Notes under the pieces: generated by a model
Told to the model about the DNA's origin: nothing
The model's database searches: none
Seen by the model: the letters and a program-made list of their open reading frames with translations, nothing else
Translations under genes and position numbers: made by a program
From: Gaetbulibacter saemankumensis DSM 17032
Lineage (GTDB): Bacteria; Bacteroidota; Bacteroidia; Flavobacteriales; Flavobacteriaceae
DNA: 64,000 nucleotides
Assembly: GCF_000425645.1 (NCBI RefSeq)
Contig: NZ_KE384430.1
Coordinates: 917,492 to 981,491, forward strand
Direction of reading: 5' to 3'
Shown: positions 53,301 to 61,329 of the stretch, in pieces
How the letters are laid out: each line of letters opens with the position of its first letter
How positions within the stretch are numbered: position 1 is the stretch's first letter

Positions 53301-54191
53301 TTAGATTTTAAAACATTAGGGGAAATTATTTTTAGAGGCCAGGCATCTATAGAAAATGGGCAGTTCGAATTCGATTTTGTAGTACCAAAAGATATTGGTA
53401 TTCCCGTTGGTTTTGGTAAAGTTAGTTTTTATGCTAATGATACCAATTTAACTCAGGATCAAACAGGTGCTAATATCAATACTGTGAAAATTGGAGGAGT
53501 GAATGAGGATGCTGCAGAGGATAACATAGGTCCTGTTATCACGTTATATATGAATGATGAAAATTTTGTTTCAGGTGGCATTACTAATGAATCACCCACA
53601 CTTTTAGCTAAGTTAGAAGATGCTAATGGAATAAATACGGCTAGTGGAATAGGTCATGATATAGTGGCTATATTGGATGGTGATGAGACTAATCCGTATA
53701 TTTTAAATGACTATTATCAAACAGAAGTAGACGATTACCAAAAAGGCGTTTTAAGTTTTCCGTTTAGAGATTTGGAACCAGGATTACATACATTAACTCT
53801 TAAAGCCTGGGATGTATATAACAATTCATCCATTGCTGAAATACAGTTTATAGTTTACGATCAGGACCAAGAACTCGTTATTAATAATGTGCTTAACTAT
53901 CCGAATCCCTTTGTTAATTATACAGAATTTTGGTTCAATCACAATAGTTCGGAACCTTTAAACGTTTCTATACAGATATTCACCGTTTCTGGTAAATTAG
54001 TACGAACCCTAAATGGTGAAACCTTAGGCGGAGGAGTTGAAACTAGTTCTTTGTCTAGAGATATTATTTGGGACGGACGCGATGATTTCGGAGATAAAAT
54101 AGGTAAAGGAGTTTACGTTTATAAACTAATAGTAGAGTCCACTCGTCTAAATAAAAAGGTTGAAAAAATAGAAAAACTTGTAATCCTTTAA
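50304..54191 (+). CDS. porU: Type IX secretion system sortase PorU
   Basis: 1295 residues with a signal peptide (LLLITLFVFSVLGFSQ). The C25 (gingipain-like) peptidase domain carries the catalytic H787 in NYFGHGGEDG and C821 in VTVTCEFTKFD. PorU removes the C-terminal signal of secreted cargo and attaches it to lipopolysaccharide at the cell surface. The last about 90 residues (YPNPFVN ... GKGVYVYKLIVES) form a T9SS C-terminal domain, as PorU itself carries. Length is usual for flavobacteria. porV follows after 34 bases and encodes its shuttle partner. Identity is secure. Confidence 0.94.
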   Translation: MKEKLLLITLFVFSVLGFSQQKDFSLIWESEKHITVANETIVLPGFNKINYSFSFEEGISFVSQWGVNQEVNENSIQVTNVVYEGVSTRELHDLNVTTIPSELKYVLRNSIARENKYAYFQISPIVKDANGSYKKVISFRINYTFETIASKANRLNKVVGAKSISNSVLSSGQWYRFYVDTTGVYKLTKSFLQRLGVDVNNVDPRTIKLYGNGGEMIPYANSASQAYDVQENAIKFVGESDGQFNNDDHILFYAVGPKGYNAESNTNINCYTDKTYYYINVSAGQGKRIQTMTQPTGPVDLSINTFEDYQFHENDDYNIASLGRRWFGDRFNIQNSKTFQFEFPDLVVSEPIKLKVYAAASASNTTNMEVSVNNAVVANLSISGTSGSTLASEASYNNTVNVNSSNIAVKLKYSNQGNPSAIGYLDYISIEAVRALKFNGRQFQFKNNAVAINSGVAEYIIQNASNLQEIWDVTDKYNVFSYINETEIPNFSFKTNMGSLKNYQAVTSADYYEPKFDGVTIVVNQNIKGTVFKNNQGEFQDVDYLIVTPTNMLNQAERMAQINRNQYGYNVKVYSLGEIYNEFSTGNKDVAAIRNLVKYVYDNASAPDKRLKYLCLFGDTSFDYKNRIPNNTNVVPSWYSYASFNLTSSYVSDDFYGMMDDNEGTMVTSDMLDVAVGRILADTPQRAKEMVDKIESYYNKESHGAWRNKFVVVSDDVDKDWEGILQETTDNIGNLVTDSKHFMNVVKIHSDAYKQEVSAGGERYPQVNTQFVNAIDKGAIVINYFGHGGEDGLAEERILSKPDIESFRNYNKLSCFVTVTCEFTKFDNPFRVTAGEFMFWNKQAGAIGLITTTRQIFVNFAISFNNLLGQYLFSYSDDDNFSDYEYPSMAEALRLTKNTSPISFQSQRRLIFFIGDPAMKLAFAKPNIRLTKINDVPIGQSTDTLKALSYVKLAGEVTDVNGNLLTDYKGTLTTTIYDKEIERQTLANDGTRLNGELVKLDFKTLGEIIFRGQASIENGQFEFDFVVPKDIGIPVGFGKVSFYANDTNLTQDQTGANINTVKIGGVNEDAAEDNIGPVITLYMNDENFVSGGITNESPTLLAKLEDANGINTASGIGHDIVAILDGDETNPYILNDYYQTEVDDYQKGVLSFPFRDLEPGLHTLTLKAWDVYNNSSIAEIQFIVYDQDQELVINNVLNYPNPFVNYTEFWFNHNSSEPLNVSIQIFTVSGKLVRTLNGETLGGGVETSSLSRDIIWDGRDDFGDKIGKGVYVYKLIVESTRLNKKVEKIEKLVIL

Positions 54192-54225
54192 TTAAAAATT
54201 ATATTTGCTAACTAAAAATTAATAC

Positions 54226-55428
54226 ATGAAAAACCAGCTATTGCTATTATTAGCGCTTGCTTTTGTTTGTAAACTAAGTGCTCAAGAAACTATAATATTT
54301 CCAAATCAGGAGAGGCGTGTTATTACAACAGGAGTGCCTTTCGTTTTAATTGCTTCTGATGCACGTGCTGCTTCAATGGGAGACATGGGGGTTGCAACGT
54401 CGGTAGATGCCTTCTCACAACAATGGAATTCTTCAAAATATGTGTTTTCAGAAACTAAATCAGGTATTGGAGTAAGTTACACTCCGTATTTAAGTAAATT
54501 AGTTAATGATATTTTTCTTGGGAATGTAACCTATTTCAATCGTCTGGATGAACGTAGTTCTTTTGCAGCCAGTTTCAGATACTTTTCTTTAGGTGATATT
54601 GAATTTGTGAATGATGAATTTTCTGAAGCATTAATTCAACGACCTAACGAATTAACTATTGATGCCTCTTATGCTTTGAGATTATCAGATCAGTTCGCCA
54701 TGTCGGTAGGTATGCGTTATTTGCGTTCCGATTTGCGTTTAGACGGTGTTGATGGTGATGCTACGCCTGCTAATACTTTTGGTGTGGATATTTCAGGGTA
54801 TTATCAAAGTGAAGAAGAAGCATATGCCGATTTTAACGGTCGTTGGAGAGGTGGATTTGCTATTCAAAATATAGGACCTAAATTTAAGTATGATCAAGGA
54901 GGACAAGATAATTTTCAGCCTACTAATTTGCGCTTAGGGGGAGGGTTCGATTTTATTCTTGATAATTATAACACGGTATCTTTAACGGCCGAAGTAACAA
55001 AATTATTAGTGCCAACACCACCTATTTATGGTTTTGTAGATACTGATGGAGATGGTGAACAAGGTAGTGAGGAGCCAACAATTATTGTAAAAGGTAAAGA
55101 TCCGGATGTTAGTTTTTTAACAGGTATGTTTCAGTCTTGGGCCGATGCTCCGGATGGATTTAGCGAAGAAATGAAAGAGTTTACATGGGCGTTAGGAGCA
55201 GAGTATTCTTATCAAGATTCATTTGCATTTAGAATGGGGTATTTTAATGAGAGTGAAGAAAAAGGTGCTAGAAAATTTTTGGCATTGGGAGCAGGATTTA
55301 AAGCTAATATTGTAAATATTGACTTGTCTTATCTATTTTCAGCATCGAAGGTGCAAAGTCCTTTAGAGAATACATTACGTTTTTCGCTTACCTTCAATAT
55401 TGGAGAAGGAACCTATTACGAGTATTAG
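54226..55428 (+). CDS. porV: Type IX secretion outer-membrane protein PorV
   Basis: 400 residues with a signal peptide (LLLLALAFVCKLSAQ) and a FadL-like 14-strand barrel pattern. The family start is PFVLIASDARAASMGDMGVATSVDAFSQQWN (about 38-68), which is the PorV/LptO signature. PorV picks up cargo C-terminal domains from the translocon and passes them to PorU. It is coupled in position to porU, and a terminator follows its stop. Confidence 0.94.
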   Translation: MKNQLLLLLALAFVCKLSAQETIIFPNQERRVITTGVPFVLIASDARAASMGDMGVATSVDAFSQQWNSSKYVFSETKSGIGVSYTPYLSKLVNDIFLGNVTYFNRLDERSSFAASFRYFSLGDIEFVNDEFSEALIQRPNELTIDASYALRLSDQFAMSVGMRYLRSDLRLDGVDGDATPANTFGVDISGYYQSEEEAYADFNGRWRGGFAIQNIGPKFKYDQGGQDNFQPTNLRLGGGFDFILDNYNTVSLTAEVTKLLVPTPPIYGFVDTDGDGEQGSEEPTIIVKGKDPDVSFLTGMFQSWADAPDGFSEEMKEFTWALGAEYSYQDSFAFRMGYFNESEEKGARKFLALGAGFKANIVNIDLSYLFSASKVQSPLENTLRFSLTFNIGEGTYYEY

Positions 55429-55453
55429 AAAAATTTATTCACAATGATAGATT

Positions 55454-55487
55454 AAAAAAACTATTGCCAAATGCAATAGTTTTTTTT
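55454..55487 (+). terminator. Terminator of porU-porV
   Basis: Perfect stem AAAAAAACTATTGC / GCAATAGTTTTTTT with a 5-base loop, 25 bases after porV. Confidence 0.93.
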
Positions 55488-55533
55488 GTTTAATATTTTC
55501 TTACTTTTAATAACATAAGATTATTTCGTAAGA

Positions 55534-56016
55534 ATGAAGGAGTTAAAAAAAGTATTAGTACTGTATGAGTATGAAGCCTTAAGTGAGCTTCCTAAGGCAG
55601 TTCAAGACTTAATGGAAAAGGCTATTGAAGCAAGAAAACAGGCTTACGCTCCATATTCTAATTTTCAAGTTGGTGCAGCTTGCTTATTAGATAATGGTGA
55701 AGTAATAATAGGTAGTAACCAGGAAAATGCCTCCTATCCATCGGGCTTATGTGCCGAACGTACTGCAATTTATTATGCAGGCGCTAAATTTCCAGAAGCT
55801 AAAATTATTCAAATAGTTATTTCGGCTGCTTCAAATAAAAAGAAAACGATAGAGCCCATTCCACCTTGTGGTGCCTGCCGACAAGCGATTTCTGAATATG
55901 AAATTCGTCAGAATTACGATATTGAAATATATTTTATGGGCGACAGTGGTAAGGTGATGAAATCGAATTCTTTAAGTAATTTGTTACCTTGGACATTTAA
56001 TAATTCACTGTTGTAA
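55534..56016 (+). CDS. cdd: Cytidine deaminase
   Basis: 160 residues of the small tetrameric class. Zinc ligands and the catalytic Glu are in NASYPSGLCAERTAIYYAG (CAE) and PCGACRQAI (PCxxC), and FQVGAACLLDNG is the substrate block. It deaminates cytidine and deoxycytidine for pyrimidine salvage. The N-terminal 25 residues extend beyond E. coli-like short forms. Alternatives within the deaminase family are unlikely. The gene has its own gap on both sides. Confidence 0.94.
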   Translation: MKELKKVLVLYEYEALSELPKAVQDLMEKAIEARKQAYAPYSNFQVGAACLLDNGEVIIGSNQENASYPSGLCAERTAIYYAGAKFPEAKIIQIVISAASNKKKTIEPIPPCGACRQAISEYEIRQNYDIEIYFMGDSGKVMKSNSLSNLLPWTFNNSLL

Positions 56017-56194
56017 CTTATCGTTTCAATTTTTAGATAATAAAGTATAATCTTTAATCAGTAAGTTTATTTCAAATATTGAAACGTGTATTGTGGTTTG
56101 ATAAAATATTGTTAGATTTATCAAATTCAAACCAAATTTTTAATATTTTTTTTACTTTCATTAATTTAGGTTTTCCCAATAGCTTTCAATGTAT

Positions 56195-56202
56195 TACTTT
56201 TG
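56195..56202 (+). promoter_or_regulatory. Putative -7 element (TACTTTTG) of pdhA-pdhC
   Basis: TACTTTTG matches TAnnTTTG, 32 bases before the pdhA start. Confidence 0.5.
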
Positions 56203-56234
56203 TATTTCGCTTAAGTAAAACCTAATTATAGTCG

Positions 56235-57233
56235 ATGCAAAAAATCACAAAAGAGGTTTACCTCAAATGGTATGAAGATATGTTGTTCTGGAGAAAGTTT
56301 GAAGATAAACTAGCTGCAGTTTACATACAGCAAAAAGTAAGAGGATTTCTTCACTTATATAATGGTCAAGAAGCAGTGTTAGCAGGAGCGCTGCACGCTA
56401 TGGACTTGACAAAAGATAAAATGATTACTGCGTATAGAAATCACGTTCAGCCAATAGGTATGGGTGTTGATCCAAAACGTGTTATGGCAGAATTATATGG
56501 AAAAGGTACAGGAACCTCTCAAGGTTTAGGTGGTTCTATGCATATCTTTTCTAAGGAGCACCGTTTTTATGGTGGTCACGGTATTGTAGGAGGGCAGATT
56601 CCTTTAGGAGCAGGTATTGCCTTTGGGGATAAATATCATGGTAGTGATGCAGTAACTTTATGCTGTTTTGGTGATGGTGCTGCCCGTCAGGGATCTTTGC
56701 ATGAGACTTTTAACTTAGCCATGTTATGGAATCTTCCGGTAGTTTTTGTGTGTGAGAATAATGGTTATGCTATGGGAACGTCTGTAGAGCGTACTGCAAA
56801 TCACACTGAAATCTGGAAATTAGGTTTAGGTTATGATATGCCATGTGGGCCAGTAGACGGAATGAATCCGGTTAAAGTGGCCGAAGCGTTCGATGAAGCT
56901 ATTCAGCGCGCGCGTAAAGGTGGAGGTCCAACGTTCTTAGAGCTAAAGACCTATAGGTATAGAGGACATTCTATGAGTGATGCGCAACATTACAGAACAA
57001 AGGACGAAGTAGAAGAATACAAGAAAATTGACCCTATTACTCAAGTAAAGGATGTTATTCTTGAAAATAATTATGCTTCAGAGGAAGATATTAAAGTTAT
57101 TGATAAACGCGTGAAGGATCTTGTTTCTGAATGTGAGAAGTTTGCTGAAGAGTCTCCATGGCCAGAAAAGAATGTTATGTACGATGTCGTATATGAACAA
57201 GAAGATTATCCATTTATCCAACACAAATTATAA
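56235..57233 (+). CDS. pdhA: Pyruvate dehydrogenase E1 component, alpha subunit
   Basis: 332 residues of the heterotetrameric E1 type. The TPP motif GDGAARQGSLHETFNLA (about 138-154) is followed by ENNGYAMGT (about 165-173), with YRGHSMSDAQHYR and the serine loop at about 235-247. It decarboxylates pyruvate and passes acetyl to lipoyl-E2. The beta subunit gene is not in the window and must lie elsewhere; in many flavobacteria pdhA and the E2 gene are adjacent without pdhB. The E2 gene begins three bases after this stop. Confidence 0.95.
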   Translation: MQKITKEVYLKWYEDMLFWRKFEDKLAAVYIQQKVRGFLHLYNGQEAVLAGALHAMDLTKDKMITAYRNHVQPIGMGVDPKRVMAELYGKGTGTSQGLGGSMHIFSKEHRFYGGHGIVGGQIPLGAGIAFGDKYHGSDAVTLCCFGDGAARQGSLHETFNLAMLWNLPVVFVCENNGYAMGTSVERTANHTEIWKLGLGYDMPCGPVDGMNPVKVAEAFDEAIQRARKGGGPTFLELKTYRYRGHSMSDAQHYRTKDEVEEYKKIDPITQVKDVILENNYASEEDIKVIDKRVKDLVSECEKFAEESPWPEKNVMYDVVYEQEDYPFIQHKL

Positions 57234-57236
57234 AAT

Positions 57237-58859
57237 ATGGCAATAGTAGTAAATATGCCGCGTTTAAGCGATACTATGGAAGAAGGTACCGTAGCAACGT
57301 GGTTGAAAAAAGTAGGAGATAAGATAGAAGAAGGTGATATTTTAGCAGAAATTGAAACTGATAAAGCCACCATGGAGTTCGAATCTTTTAATGAAGGAAC
57401 TTTGCTTCATATTGGTGTTCAGGAAGGTGAAACAACAAAAGTTGATGAGCTTTTAGCTATAATAGGAGACGAAGGAGAAGATATTTCTGCTCTACTAAGT
57501 GGGGGGAGCTCGGCTTCAGTTAATGAAGAAGTGCCTGCAGCTACTGAAGAAGTGGCAAATGAAGTAACAGAAACTACTTCTGAAGCCGTTTCATTGCCTG
57601 AGGGAGTTATCGTAGTAACGATGCCTCGTTTAAGTGATACTATGGAAGAGGGTACGGTTGCTACCTGGTTGAAAAAAGTTGGAGATACTGTTGAAGAAGG
57701 TGATATCTTGGCAGAGATTGAAACAGATAAGGCCACCATGGAATTTGAATCATTCCAGTCAGGAACACTTTTAGAAATAGGATTACAAGAAGGAGAGTCG
57801 GCAAAAGTGGATTCATTATTAGCTATTATAGGCCCAGCGGGAACAGATGTTTCTGGTGTGGCAGCTAATTTTAATGCGTCATCAACGGTAGCCACAGTAA
57901 AAGAGGAATCTGTACCGAAGTCAGTAGCTTCAAAAGCAACTGAGGCTCCAAAGACGGAGGCTCCTAAACAAGAAACTCCAAAGAGAAAACCTGTCAAAAA
58001 TGAAAGTGGAAGAATATTTGTTTCGCCTCTAGCAAAGAAATTAGCTGAAGAGAAGGGTATTAACTTAGCTAAAATTCAAGGTACAGGTGAGAATGGACGT
58101 ATTGTAAAATACGACGTTGAGAATTATGAGCCGGCTCAAGGTGCTGCTTCAGTTGGTAAGTTTGTGCCAGCTGGACAGGAAGATTTTGAAGATGTGCCTA
58201 ACTCACAAATGCGTAAAGCGATAGCTAAGGCATTAACAAATTCTAAGTTCTCCGCGCCACATTATTACTTAAATGTTGAGTTCGATATGGAGAATGCTAT
58301 AGCATTCCGTGCACAGTTTAACTCGATTCCAGATACGAAAATCTCGTATAACGACATGGTGGTGAAGGCTTGTGCGTTGGCTTTAAAGCAGCATCCACAA
58401 GTAAACTCACAATGGTTTGCAGATAAAATGCGTTTAAATAACCATGTGCATATTGGTGTTGCTGTAGCAGTACCGGATGGATTGGTAGTGCCTGTAGTTA
58501 AGTTTGCTAACGAACAATCTTTACCGCAGATAGGGGCAGAAGTTAAAGAATTGGCTGGAAAAGCACGTAACAAAAAATTAACGCCAGCCGATATGGAAGG
58601 CAGTACGTTTACCGTGTCTAATTTAGGTATGTTTGGTATAGATACATTTACATCGATCATTAATCAACCAAATTCGGCAATTTTATCAGTTGGGAATATT
58701 GTGCAAAAACCTGTTGTGAAAAATGGGCAGATTGTCGTTGGAAATACAATGAAAGTATCTTTGGCTTGTGACCATAGAACTATTGATGGGGCAACTGGAG
58801 CGCAATTCCTTCAAACCTTAAAAGGATATATTGAAAATCCTTTAACAATGGTTGTATAA
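57237..58859 (+). CDS. pdhC: Pyruvate dehydrogenase E2, dihydrolipoyl acetyltransferase with two lipoyl domains
   Basis: 540 residues. Two near-identical lipoyl domains (about 2-78 and 125-200) each contain MPRLSDTMEEGTVATWLKK and TDKATMEF, with lipoyl lysines K43 and K165. A Pro/Ala/Lys/Glu linker leads to the peripheral subunit-binding domain (FVSPLAKKLAEEKGINLAKI, about 260-280), another linker, and the catalytic core with DHRTIDGATG (about 510-519), whose His and Asp are the acetyltransferase residues. The acetyl-CoA-forming core closes the complex. The duplication of lipoyl domains is common in E2. The gene is coupled to pdhA and ends at a terminator. Confidence 0.95.
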   Translation: MAIVVNMPRLSDTMEEGTVATWLKKVGDKIEEGDILAEIETDKATMEFESFNEGTLLHIGVQEGETTKVDELLAIIGDEGEDISALLSGGSSASVNEEVPAATEEVANEVTETTSEAVSLPEGVIVVTMPRLSDTMEEGTVATWLKKVGDTVEEGDILAEIETDKATMEFESFQSGTLLEIGLQEGESAKVDSLLAIIGPAGTDVSGVAANFNASSTVATVKEESVPKSVASKATEAPKTEAPKQETPKRKPVKNESGRIFVSPLAKKLAEEKGINLAKIQGTGENGRIVKYDVENYEPAQGAASVGKFVPAGQEDFEDVPNSQMRKAIAKALTNSKFSAPHYYLNVEFDMENAIAFRAQFNSIPDTKISYNDMVVKACALALKQHPQVNSQWFADKMRLNNHVHIGVAVAVPDGLVVPVVKFANEQSLPQIGAEVKELAGKARNKKLTPADMEGSTFTVSNLGMFGIDTFTSIINQPNSAILSVGNIVQKPVVKNGQIVVGNTMKVSLACDHRTIDGATGAQFLQTLKGYIENPLTMVV

Positions 58860-58903
58860 TATTTAGTCTGAATAGGTAATTCAGACTTATATATAAATTT
58901 TAT

Positions 58904-58940
58904 AAGCCGCAATTATTTACAAATAATTGCGGCTTTTTTT
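58904..58940 (+). terminator. Terminator of pdhA-pdhC
   Basis: Perfect 15-bp stem AAGCCGCAATTATTT / AAATAATTGCGGCTT with a T-run. A first hairpin, AGTCTGAAT / ATTCAGACT, sits just upstream (about 58865-58887). The T-run overlaps the end of the minus-strand gene at 58939. Confidence 0.93.
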
Positions 58941-59211
58941 ATTCTGAGGTAACAGGGTCTATAATTGCTGATACTTCTGTTACTAAATTAGCTGGAAAGC
59001 CACCTTGTTTGGCATGCTCCAGTACCATTTCTTTGTTAGGCGCTATGTAAACACAATATATTTTATTGTCGGTTACATAACTGTGTACCCAATTTATTTC
59101 GGGGCCTAAATTTTTTAACACATCACATGATGTTATAGAGATCGATTTTAATTCCTCGGGAGAAAGTTCTCCTGCTCCAGGAATCTCCCTTTCAATAACA
59201 TATTTTGGCAT
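58939..59211 (-). CDS. Cytoplasmic DUF4242 protein
   Basis: 90 residues without signal peptide: MPKYVIEREIPG, ELSPEELKSISITSC, LGPEINWVHSYVTDNKIYCVYIAPNKE, FPANLVTEV. This is the DUF4242 (PF14026) pattern, a ferredoxin-like dimeric fold; a related actinobacterial protein (SCO4226) is reported to bind nickel. The Cys pair C29 and C53 is shared with the exported paralogue at 59720, and C53 aligns with C51 of the regulator at 60226. Ligands of a metal are not proven for this subgroup, which has few histidines (H43, H66). It lies 19 bases after the truncated hemoglobin gene, which suggests joint expression. Confidence 0.82.
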   Translation of the reverse strand: MPKYVIEREIPGAGELSPEELKSISITSCDVLKNLGPEINWVHSYVTDNKIYCVYIAPNKEMVLEHAKQGGFPANLVTEVSAIIDPVTSE

Positions 59212-59230
59212 GATTTTAAAGTTTAATTAT

Positions 59231-59605
59231 TTATTTAGCAATGATCATTCCTTTAAGTGACCATAAAATGGCCAGGACGTCTTTTTTAGTGTTTTCATCA
59301 ATAGCATTTTCATCCAATGCTATGAAAATATCATCTATCACATGCATATATTCTTCAGGATTAATATTCATACCCCTGTGAGTGGTTTCCATATCTCTTC
59401 CTGAGTAAACAGCAGGACCTCCGCTACCTGAATTAAAGAAATTAATACTATGCTGTATTACCGTGTTGAAATATTCAGGCCTTTCTTTGTATGGAAGGAA
59501 TCGTGCGTTGATATGTGGGTTTTCCATGTGAAGACTAATAGCTCTTTTTACAATGGTTGAGATGCCTTCGTCTCCACCTAATCTTTCAAAAAGTGATTTT
59601 TCCAT
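59231..59605 (-). CDS. Group I truncated hemoglobin
   Basis: 124 residues of the 2-over-2 globin family. The start SLFERLGGDEGISTIVKR, the PHINARFL segment, the TTHRGMNI block with the proximal histidine at H76, and the final helix (DVLAILWSLKGMI) fit group I (GlbN-type). Truncated hemoglobins bind heme and act in oxygen, nitric oxide or peroxide handling. No electron-donor domain is fused. It sits between two DUF4242 genes, an arrangement that I have not seen described. Heme type and partner cannot be told from sequence. Confidence 0.87.
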   Translation of the reverse strand: MEKSLFERLGGDEGISTIVKRAISLHMENPHINARFLPYKERPEYFNTVIQHSINFFNSGSGGPAVYSGRDMETTHRGMNINPEEYMHVIDDIFIALDENAIDENTKKDVLAILWSLKGMIIAK

Positions 59606-59719
59606 ATGTTAATTGTTTTAAATTTCACGTAAATATCTCCAAGAGTAGGTGGACTTAGGCTAATAAGATGTTAAATTCAATTTTATTTAATCTTAATATT
59701 GGGGCTGGGTATAGATTAT

Positions 59720-60109
59720 TTACATTTCAGCTGTGCTTGGGTCTATAATATTGACCACCTCAGATACAGAATTAGCAGGAATACCGGCATCCTTAGCATG
59801 TTTAATTACTAAATCTTTATTAGCTGCTAGATATACACAGTAAATTTTATTGCCAGTAATAAAGCTGTTTACCCATTTAATATCAGGTCCTAAATTATGC
59901 AATACTTTACAAGAATTAAGACTAGCTTGTTTTAATTCTATTTTCGTTAATTTACCGACTTCTGGCATTTCACGTTCTATAACATACATATGTTGGTTTG
60001 GTGTGGCCGCCTCATCTCGTAATAAGTCGGCAATAGATTTGTCTTGACCAAATGTAATTGCTGAAATATTGATTAAGATTAAAATTAAGAATGATTTTAA
60101 AGTTTTCAT
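59720..60109 (-). CDS. Exported DUF4242 protein
   Basis: 129 residues. A signal peptide (LKSFLILILINISAITFGQ, cleavage near 22) precedes a DUF4242 domain (about 40-125): MYVIEREMPE, SLNSCKVLHNLGPDIKWV, NKIYCVYLAANKD, VIKHAKDAGIPAN, IIDPSTAE. It aligns along its length with the 90-residue cytoplasmic protein at 58939, so the two are recent paralogues, one cytoplasmic and one exported. Shared cysteines are C67 and C91. It lies 116 bases downstream of the regulator and 114 upstream of the hemoglobin gene on the same strand. Confidence 0.82.
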   Translation of the reverse strand: MKTLKSFLILILINISAITFGQDKSIADLLRDEAATPNQHMYVIEREMPEVGKLTKIELKQASLNSCKVLHNLGPDIKWVNSFITGNKIYCVYLAANKDLVIKHAKDAGIPANSVSEVVNIIDPSTAEM

Positions 60110-60225
60110 ACTGTTTGATTTTAGTGATTAAAAAATTTAATAGCACTTTAAAATTATATTCTAATTTCTGATTGAAGTTACACAAATAATTCAAATATTA
60201 TAAGTTTTAATGCATTGAAAATAAA

Positions 60226-61329
60226 TTAGTTAGTGTGTTTGTGCTTAGAAATGTAATCTGAAGGAAGTATTTTAAATTTATTTTTAAAGCATTTAGAAAA
60301 ATATGCTAAACTATTAAATCCAGTTTCAAAGGCAATTTCGGATATATTGCCTTTTTCAAGGTTTAGTAAATTTAAAGCTTGAGTTAAACGGTAATCTCTA
60401 ATAAAAGCGTTGGGAGATTTTCCTGTTAAAGTTGTAAGTTTTCTGTAGAGCTGGGATTTGCTATAACCAAGATTTTCACTAAAATTATCGATATTAAATT
60501 CTGAATTTTGCCAGGAGATTTCAACTTCATCCATTAACTGAATAAGGAATGTTTCTTCGGAAGGAGATAGCACCCGAATTTGACTATTATCAGAAATCAG
60601 ACTTCTCTGTTCACTTTTAAAGAGAGTTTTCACCTCGTATGAAATAGTTATATCGGCATCCACTATTTCACACATTCGAGAAATTAAAGAAATAGTATCT
60701 TCAAAAATTTGAGGTTTATTCGTTACAGGTTCTCCTGAGGCAATCGCTATTTTAATGTGGGTTGATGGGGTTGAATATTTAGGCTTTAAGTCCGATTCTA
60801 TTTTTAAAGCGGTCTTAATGGCGTTTACAGCAGATTTAAATGAAATTAAATAAAAGCTCGTGTTTCTTTTGACAATATTACCGTGATGTTTTTCAATTAA
60901 TTTTACAATTTCGGTATCAAAGTTTTTTGAAATCGATTTAGAAACGGTAGAATTTTGCTTGTATATTATTCGATTAGAGTTAATGGCCATTAAAATGCGA
61001 TAAGCCGAGTCGTTAATAATATTGAGTTCTTTACTTTGGTCTTTCTCAGGATCTGAAATTCTGCCCAAAAAAGATTCTACAATGGTAGGTTCTACCTCTA
61101 TAATAGTGTTTGGTACATCGCCATGAGCGTGTTTGTGCATGCGTGTAATAGCTTCTTTGTTTGGAGCTTCAATAAGGCAAAACACATTTTTACGCTTTTG
61201 GTCGAACCAATAGGTAAAACCACGGCAACCATACTCGTGTTCAATTTTTAAGTCTTCTTGATGTATCTCTGCCAACACTTCAGCCGAAACACCTTCCGAG
61301 ACATCGTGACGATCCATAAATATAGGCAT
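60226..61329 (-). CDS. AraC-type regulator with N-terminal DUF4242 and degenerate cyclase-like domain
   Basis: 367 residues. Residues 1-85 are a DUF4242 domain of the nickel-protein (SCO4226-like) spelling: MPIFMDRHDV, WFDQKRKNVFCLIEAPNKEA, MHKHAHGDVPNTIIEVEP, with histidines at 8, 23, 65, 67 and 69. Residues about 135-240 resemble a class III nucleotide cyclase: FDTEIVKLIEKHHGNIVKR, AIASGEP, FEDTISLISRMCEIVDADITIS; but the metal Asp motif (KxxGDG) is replaced by KRNTSFY, so catalysis is unlikely. Residues 265-362 are an AraC/XylS helix-turn-helix pair (NIDNFSENLGYSKSQLYRKL and ISEIAFETGFNSLAYFSKCFK). It should sense via DUF4242 and bind DNA, and the genes downstream are likely targets. The ligand is unknown. 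Confidence 0.85.
   Translation of the reverse strand: MPIFMDRHDVSEGVSAEVLAEIHQEDLKIEHEYGCRGFTYWFDQKRKNVFCLIEAPNKEAITRMHKHAHGDVPNTIIEVEPTIVESFLGRISDPEKDQSKELNIINDSAYRILMAINSNRIIYKQNSTVSKSISKNFDTEIVKLIEKHHGNIVKRNTSFYLISFKSAVNAIKTALKIESDLKPKYSTPSTHIKIAIASGEPVTNKPQIFEDTISLISRMCEIVDADITISYEVKTLFKSEQRSLISDNSQIRVLSPSEETFLIQLMDEVEISWQNSEFNIDNFSENLGYSKSQLYRKLTTLTGKSPNAFIRDYRLTQALNLLNLEKGNISEIAFETGFNSLAYFSKCFKNKFKILPSDYISKHKHTN

Noticed and set aside
57419-57997. A 192-residue open frame antisense to pdhC
   Set aside because: It is Ser/Val/Ala-rich and exists only because the lipoyl and linker region has few stops on the other strand; it has no family features.
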